A stretch of 64,000 bases of DNA from the NCBI GenBank assembly GCA_032164245.1, contig JAVMKO010000001.1:13057603-13121602 (forward strand), given 5' to 3'. A model generated the notes under the pieces. The model did not search any database and was not told where the DNA came from. It was given only the letters and a program-made list of their open reading frames with translations. Position numbers and translations under genes: made by a program. This DNA is from Sternotherus odoratus. Its lineage: Eukaryota > Chordata > Testudines > Kinosternidae. The first letter of the stretch is position 1. Each line of letters opens with the position of its first letter. Shown one piece after another: positions 47,411-63,669 of the stretch.

Positions 47411-50089
47411 AGACTACGTGTATTCCAACGATAAGTAACACTTGGACAACTTCCCCTACAGGACATCGCTTCAGAGTCCGACCCGTCTGCGCCAGGCCTT
47501 ACCTCTACCCGTTACAGAGCATAAAAGGGGAACACTCACCCCCACTGCTGCCTGGGAGACAGGCACGAGTGCAACAGGTGGCTACCCCTTTCCAGTTACA
47601 GCCCCTGGCCTTCGCTTCTCCAAGGGCGTCAGGGCTTTCATCTTATTATGGGGACTTTGCAGGGCTGGGCCCTTGAACAGTCAGGGTCTTCCCCAGCAGG
47701 ACTCTACTGAGGTAAAGGATTCTGTCTTTTGGGAGTGGCTAGCGAAGGCTGGGTCCACCCTGTCCCCCGGGCTCCAATCCCGGGCCCAGCTGTGTCCTGC
47801 ACGTTAGGATGCTGTGCAGCTGCCCCCTGGACCACTTCTTGCCCAAATTTCCCTTTTGCTAATGGAGTAAGTTACAGAATCACAGTCTCTCCTTTGTAAA
47901 GCCGATCAGGGCTGTTTTCCCAAGTCTCAGGCCACAAGAGCTCCTGGGAAGTACAGAGTTCTGCTCCCTTCCACTGCCTACTAGCCTCTGAGCTTCTCTG
48001 CTTCCCCTTTTAACCCCTGTCTCCAGCTTGTACAGACTTTCCAGGTGAAGTTGGGCAGGGCTGCCTGGGCCCATTGCTGCTCCTTACCCCCTTATTCTTT
48101 TATTGTGGGGTTTGTGCATCCCTCACATAGAGATTTCAACACTAGGGCTATTACAGCATTAAAGAGTGTGCATGATTTACCCTGCTACATCCTGCATTGC
48201 AAGCTATACACTGACAATATGTGTGTGATGTGTAGAGCCCCTCCTGGAAGTGGAATCGGAACCATTATGCAGTGGGAACGTGTGTAGCTTGTTTTGCTTT
48301 GGTAAGGAACTAGGTATATTAAGCAGGCCCCTACAGCACTTCCCCTAGAACATCAGAAAACATGGTTCTCTTTTGCAAGTCGGGCTGTTTTTCTCTTATT
48401 AGCATCCCATTTTATTATTTGGTTACAGAGTGGGAGTACATTTGGGGAAGGGTGGGAATGGTAGGCACAGAGAAAACATAAGAAAGAGCCAATTGCTATT
48501 TCTGACGTGGCGAGACCCTTAAATAGCCCTTAAAGTGCTTATTCCTTTGGTGGAACTTCAAGAAAATGCTGACAGCTAACAGTTGATTGAAACTCCCCCA
48601 GGGCAAACGAGGATTATTCCACTGGAGAGAGATTGTGTATTTTATTTCGACTCTTTGCATAACAATAGAAATATAGCAAAGCCTTCTGAAAGTGAGGTCA
48701 TTTTTTTCACACACGATCTTCACAGTGGGCCAAAGCTAAGTCACAAGGATTTTGGCTAAGTAGGGATCAAGTAAAAACTAGGTAAGGACGTTGGAATTTG
48801 GCTCGGAAAGTGGAATTCCACTACAACTTACTGCCATCACAAATTGCATGTGGGACGACTTCGGGACTCTGAGCAGAGGAGCTCTGGAAGAGACTGCTCC
48901 TGCTGAGGGAGAATCTCTCCTTCAGCTCTTTCTTGGGCATATGCTTCTGTACGGCTCCCTAGTAGAGGGCAGGATTTAATTGCCACCATCTGTCCCTAAA
49001 ATTACCTGAAGGCGGAACATTTTTCAGCCTCTGTAAACCTAACTTAGCTCTTGTACCTCAGCCAAAGCAATCCAATTACTGTACACGTTAAATGAGTTAT
49101 TACTCTCGCTGGAGCCACCTGACAGGACATGCACATGCCTGGTCACTGGAACAGGGAGGTTTGTGCAGACCACAAGAGCCAGGGTTTGTAATTTCCTCCG
49201 GACCTTTTTTGTTTGTTTTTTAAGGAGGACGCTGGGAAATGCGGGAGAGTGGCCAAGAGCTGTGGAGCCTCTTATATCTAGATCACATGATAAGAGCCCA
49301 CCCAAGGAAAGAATGAGATATTTTGACCACCTTGCAGACATGCTTATGCTGGTACTGAGCGTTGAGTGGGTGACTGGAAATTGGTTCAAACAAAGAGGTC
49401 AATTTGCAGATAGGACATTTGAGGAGGAGACTCACTCCTTTCTCATGCCATGAGCACCTGATTGCATAAGATGATAGCTTCCTGTTCTTTCTTCCCCTCT
49501 ATCTATAATGTGGGTTTCAGTGAGGTCACTGATTGGCATCTTTAACCTGGACATTTCGTTAATGAGCGGCTCCTTTGAGCCTTCCTTATTCAGGGTTCAC
49601 TCTTGTTCTGTTCAAGACTCCTACTTGTGAGATTACTGTTTAATATATCATAAATCACACTGATCTCAGGCAAACACATTCATTATTTTCATAGCAGTTG
49701 CTAGCTCATCTGATCCTAGGCCTAGGTCCCACAGGAAAAGAGGAGCACCCGGGGGTGGGCTCCACCCAGTCTGGCAGGGTTGATGTTGCCCTGTAGAGTG
49801 CATTGAGCACAGGAGGTTAGACTGCCTACCAATGAGACGTGGTGGTCCTGTCGAAGCAACAAGTGCAATATCAAAACTGAAGCTGCTCAGATGAACATCT
49901 CTCCCACCTCAGCCAATGTGACAGGGAGTCAGTCTGGTTGATCTTGAAACTGGTAGTCCTCCCTGACTAGCTGTGCAGAAAGTTCCTTCTTCTTAACATG
50001 ACTCCTCAAGCTGCAGTCTTGTAGCTGGGAGGAGAACTGCTTTCCTCCAGATTAGGTTGGGTGTTTGACAGAGTTACATTGCCGCCCCA
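47411..50089. other. Intron; GC-rich block at 47440-48110, rest unassigned
   Basis: The block 47440-48110 (cccgggctccaatcccgggc and similar) is richer in GC than its surroundings and resembles LTR-type sequence, but no TG...CA ends or duplication were found. 48110-50089 shows nothing recognisable. Confidence 0.4.
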
Positions 50090-50930
50090 GAACTCTGCAA
50101 TAAGCCACGTGCTTGAACAGATACTAAGTAAATGCATTTTAGGCCTGCGTCTCAATGATCAGAACCTCTCCAGGATCGATTTTGCCAATGACATAGCGCT
50201 AGTTGTCATAGCGCTGACTGCTGTGCTTAAAGCCCCGGAAAGCTCCGCTGCAAAAATCAGCCTGAAAATGATTTTGGGGAAAAGCTAAAATTCTTCCTGT
50301 CAGCCACTCTGAATACACTGCAGGCTCTAGCATCTTAGCGGGCAACCTCCCAGTCGAGATTGTTCGTGACTTCACCTACCTCGGCTCTGTGGTAGGTAAC
50401 ATGGGCTTCACCGAGAAAAAACTTGAAGCCATCACTGCAAAATCAGGAATGGGGAGCTTCATCAAGGGTGTCTTTTGCAAACTGAACAGAAGAGAGACAA
50501 AGCTGTGGATAGATAATGCTTTGGTGGTCAGTATCCTGATCGATGGGACTGAAACATGGCCCCCACTGTCAAAAAAAAAAAAGAGAGATTCATTCAGATT
50601 AAGCATCTTTGAATGATTGAAAACATTGAATGGTAGAAATTCAAGCCAAATGAAGATAATTGTCTTCTAACTAAACAAGTCCTGTGCTCTCAAACCAGTG
50701 CCCTCTAGGGTGGTATGGTCTTTAGTTCCAAATGCCTACCAAGTTCTCTGCTATAATCATCTTCGACTTTGACCCAATGAATGCAGGATGGAAAAGACAC
50801 CCTCAAACACACTGGCCGGACAGCATCAATAAACACCTGTCCCTCATAGGTGTAACGTGCCAGATTTGACACCGGACAGAACATTATGGAAGCGTATGGC
50901 CCTTACACCGCTTGAGTGACAGCATGAGAA
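50090..50930 (+). pseudogene. Non-LTR reverse-transcriptase fossil
   Basis: The + strand shows LSRIDFANDIALVVIALTA, which corresponds to the F-A-D-D-I-A-L active-site block with one catalytic aspartate changed to asparagine. After a frameshift it shows DFTYLGSVVGN (near 50370) and AKSGMGSFIKGVFC with DGTETW (50440-50560), matching the thumb region of Jockey, RTE or L2-like LINEs. Stops and shifts are numerous. The clade is not determined. Confidence 0.65.
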
Positions 50931-51390
50931 CTAACCTAACCTAAAGATAAGTGATGAAGATTGGTGCAACTCAGTGCAGACATAGTACTTGGAACAGGGC
51001 AGCTAGAACGGTCCTGTGTTACTGTGAGCAAAAGCACAATTTGCTTAAATGCTGGATCAGCCTCTCAAGTACATTTGTCATTTCACGATGGTGGTGTTCA
51101 GACCTGTATGTAAAACAAGACAGCTGGGGAAAATCTTTGAACGCTTTAATTAAAATGCCACTGCTCATCTGGTGTGACTATAGACAATGTTTTATGTATG
51201 CTAACATTCTACTTATCTTAGTGCTAAGCTTCCAGAATGTCTAGTTACAAATACATAGGGCCAGGAGATTTGCCTAAGTAAAGATAAAACAAGGATTCCA
51301 GGATTAGATCTTTTTGTCAGATGGATGCAAAAGATCAAGCATTAAATTATTTGTAACTCTTTGTCAAATATACCTTGATAGCATCTAGAT

Positions 51391-52178
51391 CAGGGGTGGG
51401 CAAACTACAGCCCGCGGATTTGCCACCCCTGCAGTGCTGCAGCCCCACTCCGCTCCGGGAAGCGCCCGGCTGCACATCCCGGCTGTCCCTGGGGAAGGAG
51501 GAGCAGAGAGCTCCGTGGGCTGTTCTTGCCTGTGGATACCTCCCCCAAAGCTCCCATTGGCTGGAAACAGGGAACTGTGGGCAATAGGAGCTTTGGGGAG
51601 GTACAGAGAGATGAGGGCAGCGCGCGGAGCCATCTGCCCCTCCCTCCCCCAGGGGCTGCAGGGACATGGTGCAGCTGCTTCCCGTAGCAGTGTGGCATGG
51701 GGTCAAGGCCAGGCCAGGCAGGTAGGGAGCCTGCCCTGGCCCCCGCTGCCACCCCAGAGCCCACACCCCAAACTCCTCCTGGACCCCACGTCCCATCCCT
51801 CTGCCCTGAGCCTCCTGCCGCACCCCACACTCATCCTGCACCCCAACTCCCTGCCCTGAGCCCTCTGCTGCACCCCGTACCTCTCCTGCACCCCAAGCCT
51901 CTGTCCTGAGCCCCCTGCCACACCGTACCGCTCCTGCACCCCAAGCCCTTGCCCTGAGCCCCTTGTCGCACCCTGTGCCCCAACCCCCTGCCCTGAGCTC
52001 CCTGACGCACCTTGCACCCCTCCCTGCACCACTGTCCTGAGCCTCCTCCTGCACCCTCTCCCATACCCCACACTCCCTCCCTCACCCCAATCCCCTGCCC
52101 CAGCCCTACAGTCATGGCCCTACGAGCAATTTCCCCACCCCGATGTAGCCCTTGGGCCAAAAAGTGTGCCCACCCCTT
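51391..52178. mobile_element. hAT element with C-rich internal repeats
   Basis: It starts CAGGGGTGGGCAAACTAC and ends AAAGTGTGCCCACCCCTT, which are inverted repeats. Flanking 8-mers atctagat (51383-51390) and acctagat (52179-52186) match at 7 of 8. From about 51770 to 52090 the interior is an imperfect array of ctgccctgagcc and ctgcaccccaa units of about 25-35 bp. No transposase. Confidence 0.85.
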
Positions 52179-52186
52179 ACCTAGAT

Positions 52187-53290
<1,104 letters not shown>

Positions 53291-53814
53291 TAATTGCAAT
53301 AGCCATTTCTTCATATTACTGAAGTCTATCATGCATGCTTTCCAAGGGTGAATTTTGGATCTCCATAGTATGCCTGACTCCTGTTAACTGGAGGTCAGAG
53401 GAAACTATATGTTCAACTGAGGGCAGGATTTTAACCCACATATTTGTTAAGCATCATGGGAAATTATTTCTATCAGAGCCCCAAATTAAGTCCCATCTCC
53501 TCCCAGCGTCTGGCGTAAAGCAGCCAAACTTGACTTGTAGAGAAGACCACGAAATGAGAATTAGTATTCAGACCCAAGAAAACAACATACTTTCGTATTT
53601 CCAGCACATCCGAATAAAATGCACGTTGTCATCTGTCTCCAATAATAGACAACAAAATAATTCAGCTTTTTTCCCCAAATGTATATTGCTGGCTTGATTG
53701 ATGAAGCTGTGCAGTGTAAACAGGAAAGAAGCAAACCCAGGAAATCAATGGCTTCCAAATGAAAATGGCTAAAACAACAAGGAAAGAAAAATCCCATCAA
53801 TCCCCTGGGAAGGG

Positions 53815-53920
53815 AGGGCATGTGGTCTAATAGTTATAGCACTAGGCTGGAAGTCAGAAGTTCTGGATTCCATTCACGAATCGGCCGCAGACTCGCTGTT
53901 TAACCCAGACATGTTATTAA
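53815..53920 (+). mobile_element. MIR SINE head fragment
   Basis: catgtggtctaatagttata, gcactaggctggaagtcaga and agttctggattccattcacg are the tRNA-like head. It is cut by a MITE fragment. Confidence 0.65.
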
Positions 53921-53921
53921 G

Positions 53922-54050
53922 GTATGTGTACACTGGAATTGGAGGTATAATTTCCTCCTCGGACAGATGTACATATGCTATTTCTGATCAAATTAGCATG
54001 TTAAAAATATCAGTGTATCTGCTACAGCACCCAGTTATGTGCTGGAATCC
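53922..54050. mobile_element. MITE fragment
   Basis: taaggtatgtgtacactgga at 53919 matches the TIR group of the other gtctacac elements. No right terminus was found, so the extent is uncertain. It cuts a MIR copy on its left. Confidence 0.4.
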
Positions 54051-54924
54051 CAGGCAGGATTGTGCTTGGGGCAGCTAACAGCTTCCTACTGCTACAAAAT
54101 TTCTTTCTGTGTACAGCTGGTGCCCGGATACCACAGGGATGGTAGAAATCCACCCAGAGGAAGATGTAGGGAATTTAGGAGCACAAAGCTGGAAGTCAGT
54201 GGGACTTTTCCTGAGATATCCCCAGAGTGCTTTTGGGAATCTCCCCCAAATAGATCAGATTAAAACGAGGAGCCTAAATCAAGCCACTTCATTCCAAATT
54301 TGGCTTCTCAGACAGGCACTTAGGTCACATTTTTCAGACTGTCCCATCCGCCTTTGTTGTCCTCCCTTCAATGGTCTTCTCTCCATTTAAAAGTCTCCTG
54401 AACACACACTGTTTCAAGCCCAAGTGAGCTGATCACATTCACCACCTATCTTTCTAATATTTGATATTTAAAAAACAGCAGCCAAAACATTAACAGAACC
54501 AGCCATATGTGATTTGTCTGAAATGAGTAATCACAGCCTCTGTAAAGCTCGTCCTTCTCCCCATCCCTTCCCTGCTTTTAAAATGTAGCACACAAATCCG
54601 CTGGGGCCGGTGACTGTATCTTCTATGAAGCTGCTAGCTTACTTCTGGGGAGGCCCATTAAATAATGATTCAATGGTTAAAATAGGAATGTGGAAACTTA
54701 AATATCTTTCTGACCACCATAAAACAGAGTTAGAATGCTCAATCTGTGCGTTCAAATTTGATAAACAATTCCAGTGACTTTGTTATTATTATTGATCTTA
54801 TCTATTGGGCTAGTCTTATGAACAGCACACTTCATTTTGATGAGGATCCTGTATGAGTGGGCGGGGGAAGGGGAAGACAGTCATCGTGCTGTGGTACATC
54901 AGTGCCATTAAGACCAACCTTTAA

Positions 54925-57371
<2,447 letters not shown>

Positions 57372-58077
57372 GGGCATGGTTAGACTGGCGCTTTGCGGCG
57401 CAAAAGCCCTCCAGTAGCACAATAATTTTCGTAGCGAACACACTTCAAAGGGAGATTTTGCTAAATGACTCTCTGTTTAAAGCGCAAGTATTAAACCTCC
57501 TTTCTGAGAGTGATAAGCCTTTTTGCGCTAGCGCTATAGCGCAAGGGTGGGAATGTGGACACCTATGGGATCTCTTGCATGCCTCCGAGCCATGTAAAGC
57601 CATCAGCAAGCCATTTAAGGCCATCAGCAAGCCATTAAAGACAATCAACATGCCATGTAAGGCAAATTATGTGAGGTGTTGTTTTATAAAAGCGGAAGTA
57701 GCTTTGCAGTTTCTCTCTAACAATTCACACAGCAAATAACCAGTGAAAATGCTTGCGGAGGGAGCTGTGTGTCTGAAATAGACAGCCTGTCAGTTTTCAC
57801 TAACAAAAACTCACTGACAGCCAGATCTCGTCTCCCTGTGAACAACTTCCCAGTTCCCCCTCACCCCCCTCCTTTGCAAAGCACATTGCACCCAGCTGAA
57901 TGCTGGGATACCTGCCCTATCCCGCTACTGTGACTGCCGCCAGAAGTGCTACAAATGTATCCATTTTTTAGCACTACAGGGTTTCAATCTGCACAGGCTC
58001 TAGCGCGATACCTATTGCGCTACATTGGGAAGCGCTACAAATAAACGTGCTATAATCTATATAGTCTAACCATACCC
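57372..58077. mobile_element. Harbinger-like TIR element, 706 bp
   Basis: The ends GGGCATGGTTAGACT and AGTCTAACCATACCC are inverted repeats with one mismatch in 15. TTA flanks both ends (57369-57371 and 58078-58080). The interior has repeated agcgcta/tagcgct motifs and a short tandem block (gccatcagcaagccatttaa, 57600-57650). No transposase is seen; open frames look spurious. Confidence 0.85.
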
Positions 58078-58084
58078 TTAGAGT

Positions 58085-58800
58085 GCAGCCCCAAAGGTAT
58101 ACTGTACTGTCTTGCACTAAATAAAAGGATCTGCACAGAGCAAGTGCCTAAAAATTCACCCTCTTCCTCAATGTGAAGAGAGAGATGCACACCACCTTTC
58201 CCCCCACCCCTAGTTAGAAACTCCATAAACTGGGTTTAATAATAAACACATTTATTAACTATAAAAGTCAGATTTTAAGCAGAGCAAAGCAGATTACTAA
58301 GCAAATAAAAGAAAACATGCAAACTAAGCTCGATTCACTAAAGAAATTGGTTACAAATAGTAATTTCTCACCCTAAAAGATGTTTCAGGTAGATTACAAA
58401 GATTCTTGAAAGCCAGCTGCCCCGGCCTGCAGCTTGAAACTTCAGGTATTATTACTCACAGCCTGGGCTCAACTCTTCTGTTCTTACTTTCAGGTGTTTC
58501 CAGTGTCTCTTTGGGCAAGGTAACAAAGAGTCCTGTGGCACCTTAAAGACTAACTATAAAGTTTTGAAGCATAAGCTTTCGTGGGCTAATACCCAAGGAG
58601 ACCCTGATGATGTCACTCCCCTGCCTTATATAACTTTTGTGTATGGTGGGAACCCTTCCCTTCCAGTGGAAAAACACTGGCATTCCAAGAGGGTGAGGGC
58701 GGGGGTCCAGTAGCAGGGGACTCAGACCCAAGTCTCTGCAAGGTTGCAGCAGCCATTACTCCCAGGCTGTTTGGAGCTTTCACAGGAAGACTAAGCTCTT
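58085..58800. mobile_element. LTR-like repeat, interrupted by a short retroposon
   Basis: The region has the same composition and motif layout as the middle of the solo LTR at 7622-8769: tttattaactataaaagtca followed by gattttaagcagagc, and tttctcaccctaaaagatg. The bounds are uncertain. It starts right after the MITE ending at 58077 and is interrupted at about 58515-58600 by a short retroposon. No terminal repeats were fixed. Confidence 0.4.
58515..58602 (-). mobile_element. Short dispersed retroposon inside LTR-like sequence
   Basis: It reads taacaaagagtcctgtggca, ccttaaagactaactataaa and agcataagctttcgtgggct. A short caagg repeat stands on both sides, which may be a target duplication. It faces the copy ending at 59117 in inverted orientation. 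Confidence 0.7.
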
Positions 58801-59117
58801 TCTTTGTTGATGGGCTATCAGCCCTGTGTGGCCAATTCAATAGGGTGGATATCTGTAAAATATCTGTTAATATTCACCCCTTCTTGTCAACTGTTGGGAA
58901 TGGGCTGCCTCCACCCTTATTGAAGTGGCCTCATTAGCACTGACCCCCCCTCCCCATTTGGTAAGGCAACTCCCATCTTTTCATGTGCTGTATATTTATA
59001 CCTGCTTACTATATATTCCACTCCATGCGTCTGATGAAGTGGGTTCTAGCCCACGAAAGCTTATGCCCAAATAAATTGTTAGTCTCTAAGGTGCCACAAG
59101 GACTCCTTGTTGTTTAA
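58800..59117 (+). mobile_element. Short dispersed retroposon, longest copy in the window
   Basis: It reads attcaccccttcttgtcaac, tttcatgtgctgtatattta, then gatgaagtgggttctagccc, acgaaagcttatgcccaaat and gtgccacaaggactccttgt, ending ttgtt. It extends the family about 200 bp upstream of the part seen in other copies. The 5' limit is approximate. Confidence 0.65.
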
Positions 59118-59731
59118 GCAAATTGGGAAAACTAAGTGCTTGATCCTGCCAAATGTTAAATGTGTGAGTAACTTTATGCACCTAAATAGTCTCATTGAAT
59201 TTGATGAAACTACACAGGTGTGTACAGCTACTCATGTGCTTAAGTGTTTGCAAGACCAGAGCCTAAGAAATTAAAACGCCTCTTCCCAATGATCCATTTT
59301 TCTGAACTGTATCTGTTCCCCAGATGCCTGCGTTTTTGTGCTCCTTTTCTGTTTATAATCAAATGGCCTTGGCAGGAAGACAGTATGTTTAAACTCAGAG
59401 TTGGCAGAAGAAGGAGGCTAATAATTACAATGACGTATTGCAAAATAAAAAGTGCAGTATATAAACCCTGTTGGTAGAGATGATTACATCCTAACCTGCA
59501 CATTTATACAGTCTTCTCCAGCTTAATCTTCAGGTGATTTCTACTCTCTTTTGCCAGGGTTATCATTTATGGTTTGTTGCAAAAGTGAATATACGGTTTC
59601 ATCATTCCATTGTGACTTTTCAGAAAATGACATGAAAAACTAGGGTAACAAAACAAGGGGTGTGATTTGCTGCTGCTTGGTACATTTTAATATTTTCTGT
59701 GCTGGTATTAATTATAGCAGTTATGTTTATT

Positions 59732-60440
59732 TAGGGTTACCATCCGTCCGTATTTCCCTGAACACGTCTGGCTTTTTTGTCTTTAAATAGCCGGCCGGGA
59801 GGAATTTGTAATAAGGTTAAATGGTCTGGGATTTTTCCCTCCTCCCCTCCCCCCCATGCAGAGTGTGGCACAGCTGGTAGGGCGGCTGGGCCTGATTGAG
59901 CCGCTTCCATGGGGCCTCCAGCAGCCAGAGCCCCTCCCCCGCTCCCCTGTCCCACTGCTCAGCACCAGGTCTCCAGCACTGCGGGGAAGGGGCTGTGCGC
60001 TCGGCAGCGCATTTTTTGGCTCCATGTGGAGCCAATGTCTGAGCGGAATGGGCATGATAAGGGGAACCCCGGGGGGCAGTCAGGGAGCAGGGGGAGGGTT
60101 GAATGAATCCGAGTTCAGGGGGGGGACGGACTGTCAGGGAGCAGGGGTGTGGAGAGGGATCGGAGCAGTCAGGGGACAAGGAGCAGGGAGGGTTGGATGG
60201 GTCAGGAGTCCTGGGGGTCTGTCTGGGGGCGGGGGGGTGGATAAGGCTCGGGGCAATCAGGGGTAAGGTCCTAGGGGGACAGTTGGGGAGGGTCTCAGGA
60301 AGGGGCAGTCAGGGGACAAGGAGCATGGGGGGAGTTGGAGGTTCTGAGGGGGGCAGTTGGGGCAGGAAGTGGGAGGGAGTGGATGGGGGCAGGGCTCCCC
60401 CCATGTCCTCTTTTTTTATTGTTGAAATATGGTAACCCTA
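59732..60440. mobile_element. TIR element with a G-rich interior
   Basis: The 12-bp ends TAGGGTTACCAT and ATGGTAACCCTA are perfect inverted repeats. The flanks (tgtttatt and aatttatt) agree at 6 of 8 positions, which fits a decayed hAT duplication. From about 60070 to 60370 the interior is an imperfect array around ggggcagtcaggggacaag and gagcagg. No transposase frame. Confidence 0.78.
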
Positions 60441-60459
60441 ATTTATTAACTATATTATT

Positions 60460-60640
60460 GTAGTGTTGTGACTGTATCGGTCCCAGAGAGATAAGGCGAG
60501 TGAGTAATATCTTTGATTGGACCAGCTTCTGTTTATGAAAGAATCAAACCTTCAAGCTCCACAGAACTTTGTGGGGATTGAAAGCTTGTCTTTTTCACGG
60601 TCCAGTAAGAGATATTACCTCAGCTATCTTGTCTCTATTA
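60460..60640. repeat. Dispersed repeat (ataaggcgagtgagtaatat family)
   Basis: The sequence gagagataaggcgagtgagt, tttgattggaccagcttctg and gaaagcttgtctttttcacg resembles a repeat common in turtles and crocodilians. The right part (gagatattacctcagctatc) is a loose inverted copy of the left end, so it may be a small fold-back element. Family not named. Confidence 0.5.
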
Positions 60641-61014
60641 AGTATGTTGCTAGGGCAGAATTCAGATCCTTCCCTAAGGCACATGGCCACATAGCTCAAA
60701 GTGGAGTGATTAAAAGCAAGAGGTAGAAACCCAAAGGTCTGATTTTTCCATCAGGATACACAGAGCTGTGATTGAAATCTGTGAGAGGTCTGCAGTTCAT
60801 GAACTTAGCCCTAAGTCAGTCTCCACCAGTCAGGTTGGAGGGGAAGGAACCAGATCACTTACATGCTTCCTAGGAGCATAGATGCTGGAACTAAGGTGAC
60901 CCGAGGTACTGACGCTCCCTCTGGCTTGAAATGGTTTCCATTATATACAGGTTTACAGTTTTGTTCAGTGGCGCTCAGCACCCCCATTATTAACATGGTT
61001 CCAGCATCACTGCC

Positions 61015-61205
61015 TAGGAGAGGAAGGATAGCCCAGTGGTTATGGGGCTCAGCTGGGACTCGGGAGACCTGCGTTAAATTCCCTGCTCTTCCACAGACTT
61101 CTTTGGTGACCTTAGACTGTCTTCCTCGCCTCACCATCCCTAAAATGAGGATAACAGCACTTCCCTCCTTTACAAGGGTGTTGTGAGGATAAATCCAGCC
61201 AAGAC
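61015..61205 (+). mobile_element. MIR SINE
   Basis: gatagcccagtggttatggg, gctgggactcgggagacctg, accatccctaaaatgagga and gggtgttgtgaggataaatc. Confidence 0.75.
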
Positions 61206-62619
61206 TGTGAGACGTTCAGATCCTCTGGCAACGGGGGGGCCATATAAGTACTAGAGGGGGCTTGATTTCCCCCAGCCCATGCAGAAGCTTGTTGTTCTGC
61301 TACTGTTTGGGCCTCTGCAAATTATAGTAGTCCCACTAAGTGTATATTGTGTGTTGGACACACTAGTCAGATAATAACTCCCATCTAGGGGAGAAAGAGA
61401 GTTTATAAAGAACTCTGTTTTCAGAAAGTGTTGTTTGAAGTGTGAACTGGCTCCTCAAAAGAGAACCAGGGATGCGTACAACATGAAATCAAACTCCTCT
61501 CCGGGTCATCCCAGCACTCTATTTATTTTGGAGTATCTCCGATACTGTATGCGTGTGTTTGTGTATGTGTGTAGAAAATCAGAACTGTTATGTTCCTCCA
61601 GCATTATCCATCACCGCTAACTCCACATTTCCTGTTGTCATACTCCAGAATATTTCCGAGCAGTATTTGGCCCAGAGAAAGTTTGAATTGGCTGCCTTCG
61701 ATAAGCAAGAGGGTTCTGAAGATAATACTAGATGAAAGATTCTGTCTGCCCTTGTGGGCAGGGAGGGGCAGGCTGAAAGAAACATGTGCTTGCAGTATTT
61801 TGCCGAAGAATCATCCAAAAGGGAGTGTACTGTTTTTGTGCGTCTTGGAGGTTCCTTAATGGAGACTCAATAATGCTATGTCTAGCTAGATAGTAAAGGT
61901 AGAACTGAACCCAGATAGACGGATAAAATAAATCAGATTAGATCAAATAAGATTGGATAAATATGTTAATTATTTTTCAACTTTAGGGCTAGATTCTATT
62001 ATGTTTACTCAAGATGAACAGTCCCAGTAGCTTCCAGGGAACTACCTGTGGAGGAAGATGCTACTTGTTATGGCAATAACAACCTGGCCATTGCTGTCCC
62101 TTCCTGGACATTCTTGGGCTTCCTCCGCTCCCAGTGCAAGCACACCTCATTGGATCAGGCCCTGAGTTCTTGAGAAAGTTATCAGACTTCCCATACTGGC
62201 TTCTGCAGTCTTGAATGTATCCACAAAACAAGCTCCCACACACTGCCCTGCCAGTGTCCTTCAGATCTCGCCCCTCTAGGACAGTTCAGCTCCTAGGGCT
62301 CATTTGGTCCTTGACCTTTGCACTGACCTTTGCACTCAGTCTGCTTAGGGTAGTCTTGGTTCAGTCCTGTGTAATATTCAGCACCTCATGAAACCATATT
62401 CTATTCCAGTCTTTTATTATTAGACAGAGATCTTAATCCCGTTGCTTTTCTAAGTAGCTTCCGCCTGCAGAATTCTTTAATATTTACAAAGTGCTTTGAG
62501 ATCCTCCAGATGGAGGGACTTCTGTAAGTACAAAGTAGTCCTTTTCTTCTTGTTTATTTCTTTATTATTTTATGATTGGTTGAGGGTTGTACTGAAAGAC
62601 AATTGCCAGTACTTACAAA

Positions 62620-62800
62620 GATATATGGTCCCCATTATATATCTGAATGCCTCACAGTCTTTAATGTGTTTATCCCCACAACACCCTTGTGAGATAGGGA
62701 CATTCTGTTATCCCCATTTTACTGATGGAGCAGTTAGGGCACAGAGAGTCTAAGTGACTTACCCAAGGTCACACAGGAGGTCTGTGGCAGAGCAAGGAAA
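62620..62800 (-). mobile_element. MIR SINE
   Basis: Reverse core: tatccccattttactgatgg, gcacagagagtctaagtgac, ttacccaaggtcacacagga. Confidence 0.78.
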
Positions 62801-63669
62801 GACCTGGCTAAGATGCAACAGAACTATGTCCAAGTTGACAAATTGTTTTTGCGTATGATAATAATTGTATTTACTTCTGGAACCACATGATGAATGTGTG
62901 AAATCACCTAGGAGTCCAGCCTATACTTCCTGGTTTCATTCCCAGAACTTGATGGGCCAGATTCACCCCACATGTAATTCCACTGAGATAACTGGGTTCA
63001 CAGGAGGGATGAATTTGTCCCTTTCTGCACAAATACATGATAGATGCAAGAACTGGAAATGTTTAAGGCTAGGTCTTGTGGAGATTGGGCTAATCTCATT
63101 CAGTCCCTGTTTCTTTGCTAAGAGACTCCATGCATCTGCTTTACTGAGTGCAAACTTACATTAGTTATGATGACCAACTCCATACCTTTCAGTGCGGCAG
63201 GAAAATTTCTCGTGCAAACAGAATTCAGGCAGGCTGGAGTTCTTTGGAAACTGCCGCGTGTTTGGAGGATTAAATGTTGATGTTAAAACTGTAGAAATCA
63301 CATAAAAGAAAAAACAGGTGTTTTTACCCAGATCTGTAATCGTTTAGAAAGCAGCCACACACCAGCAAAATAAAATGGAAGCAACATTGGGTGTGCTAGC
63401 AGAGACAGGATTATAAGTGGCTTTTTCACCACCATGTGGTCTAATCCTGCTTAGATCGAGCCTACATTACACGGTGGTGAAAATGCCAATGTCCATTGGC
63501 GATTTGTTACACTAATGCTCCCATTAGTGCTATCAGGACTGGTCTAGATCAGTGGTAACTTCAGAACAGTGGGAAGTTAGAGACAAAAAACCCGAGAATG
63601 GATGATACTATAACTTAATTACATGAACAATCATGCTTTACACTAACCACCTGTGGTCACCTTCATAAA

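Larger units (their letters stand above)
60641..63669. other. Intron, two MIRs, rest unassigned
   Basis: Beyond the MIRs at 61015 and 62620, no element or exon was identified. cctttgcactgacctttgca at 62317-62336 is a short tandem duplication. Confidence 0.5.

Noticed and set aside
51347..52054. 235-codon minus-strand frame
   Set aside because: It is read through the C-rich array of the hAT element at 51391-52178, and overlapping frames are equally open. No domain.
59733..60435. Possible CpG-island promoter or exon with frames of 110-136 codons
   Set aside because: The region is bounded by perfect 12-bp inverted repeats and filled with G-rich tandem units. No splice sites or protein family pattern.
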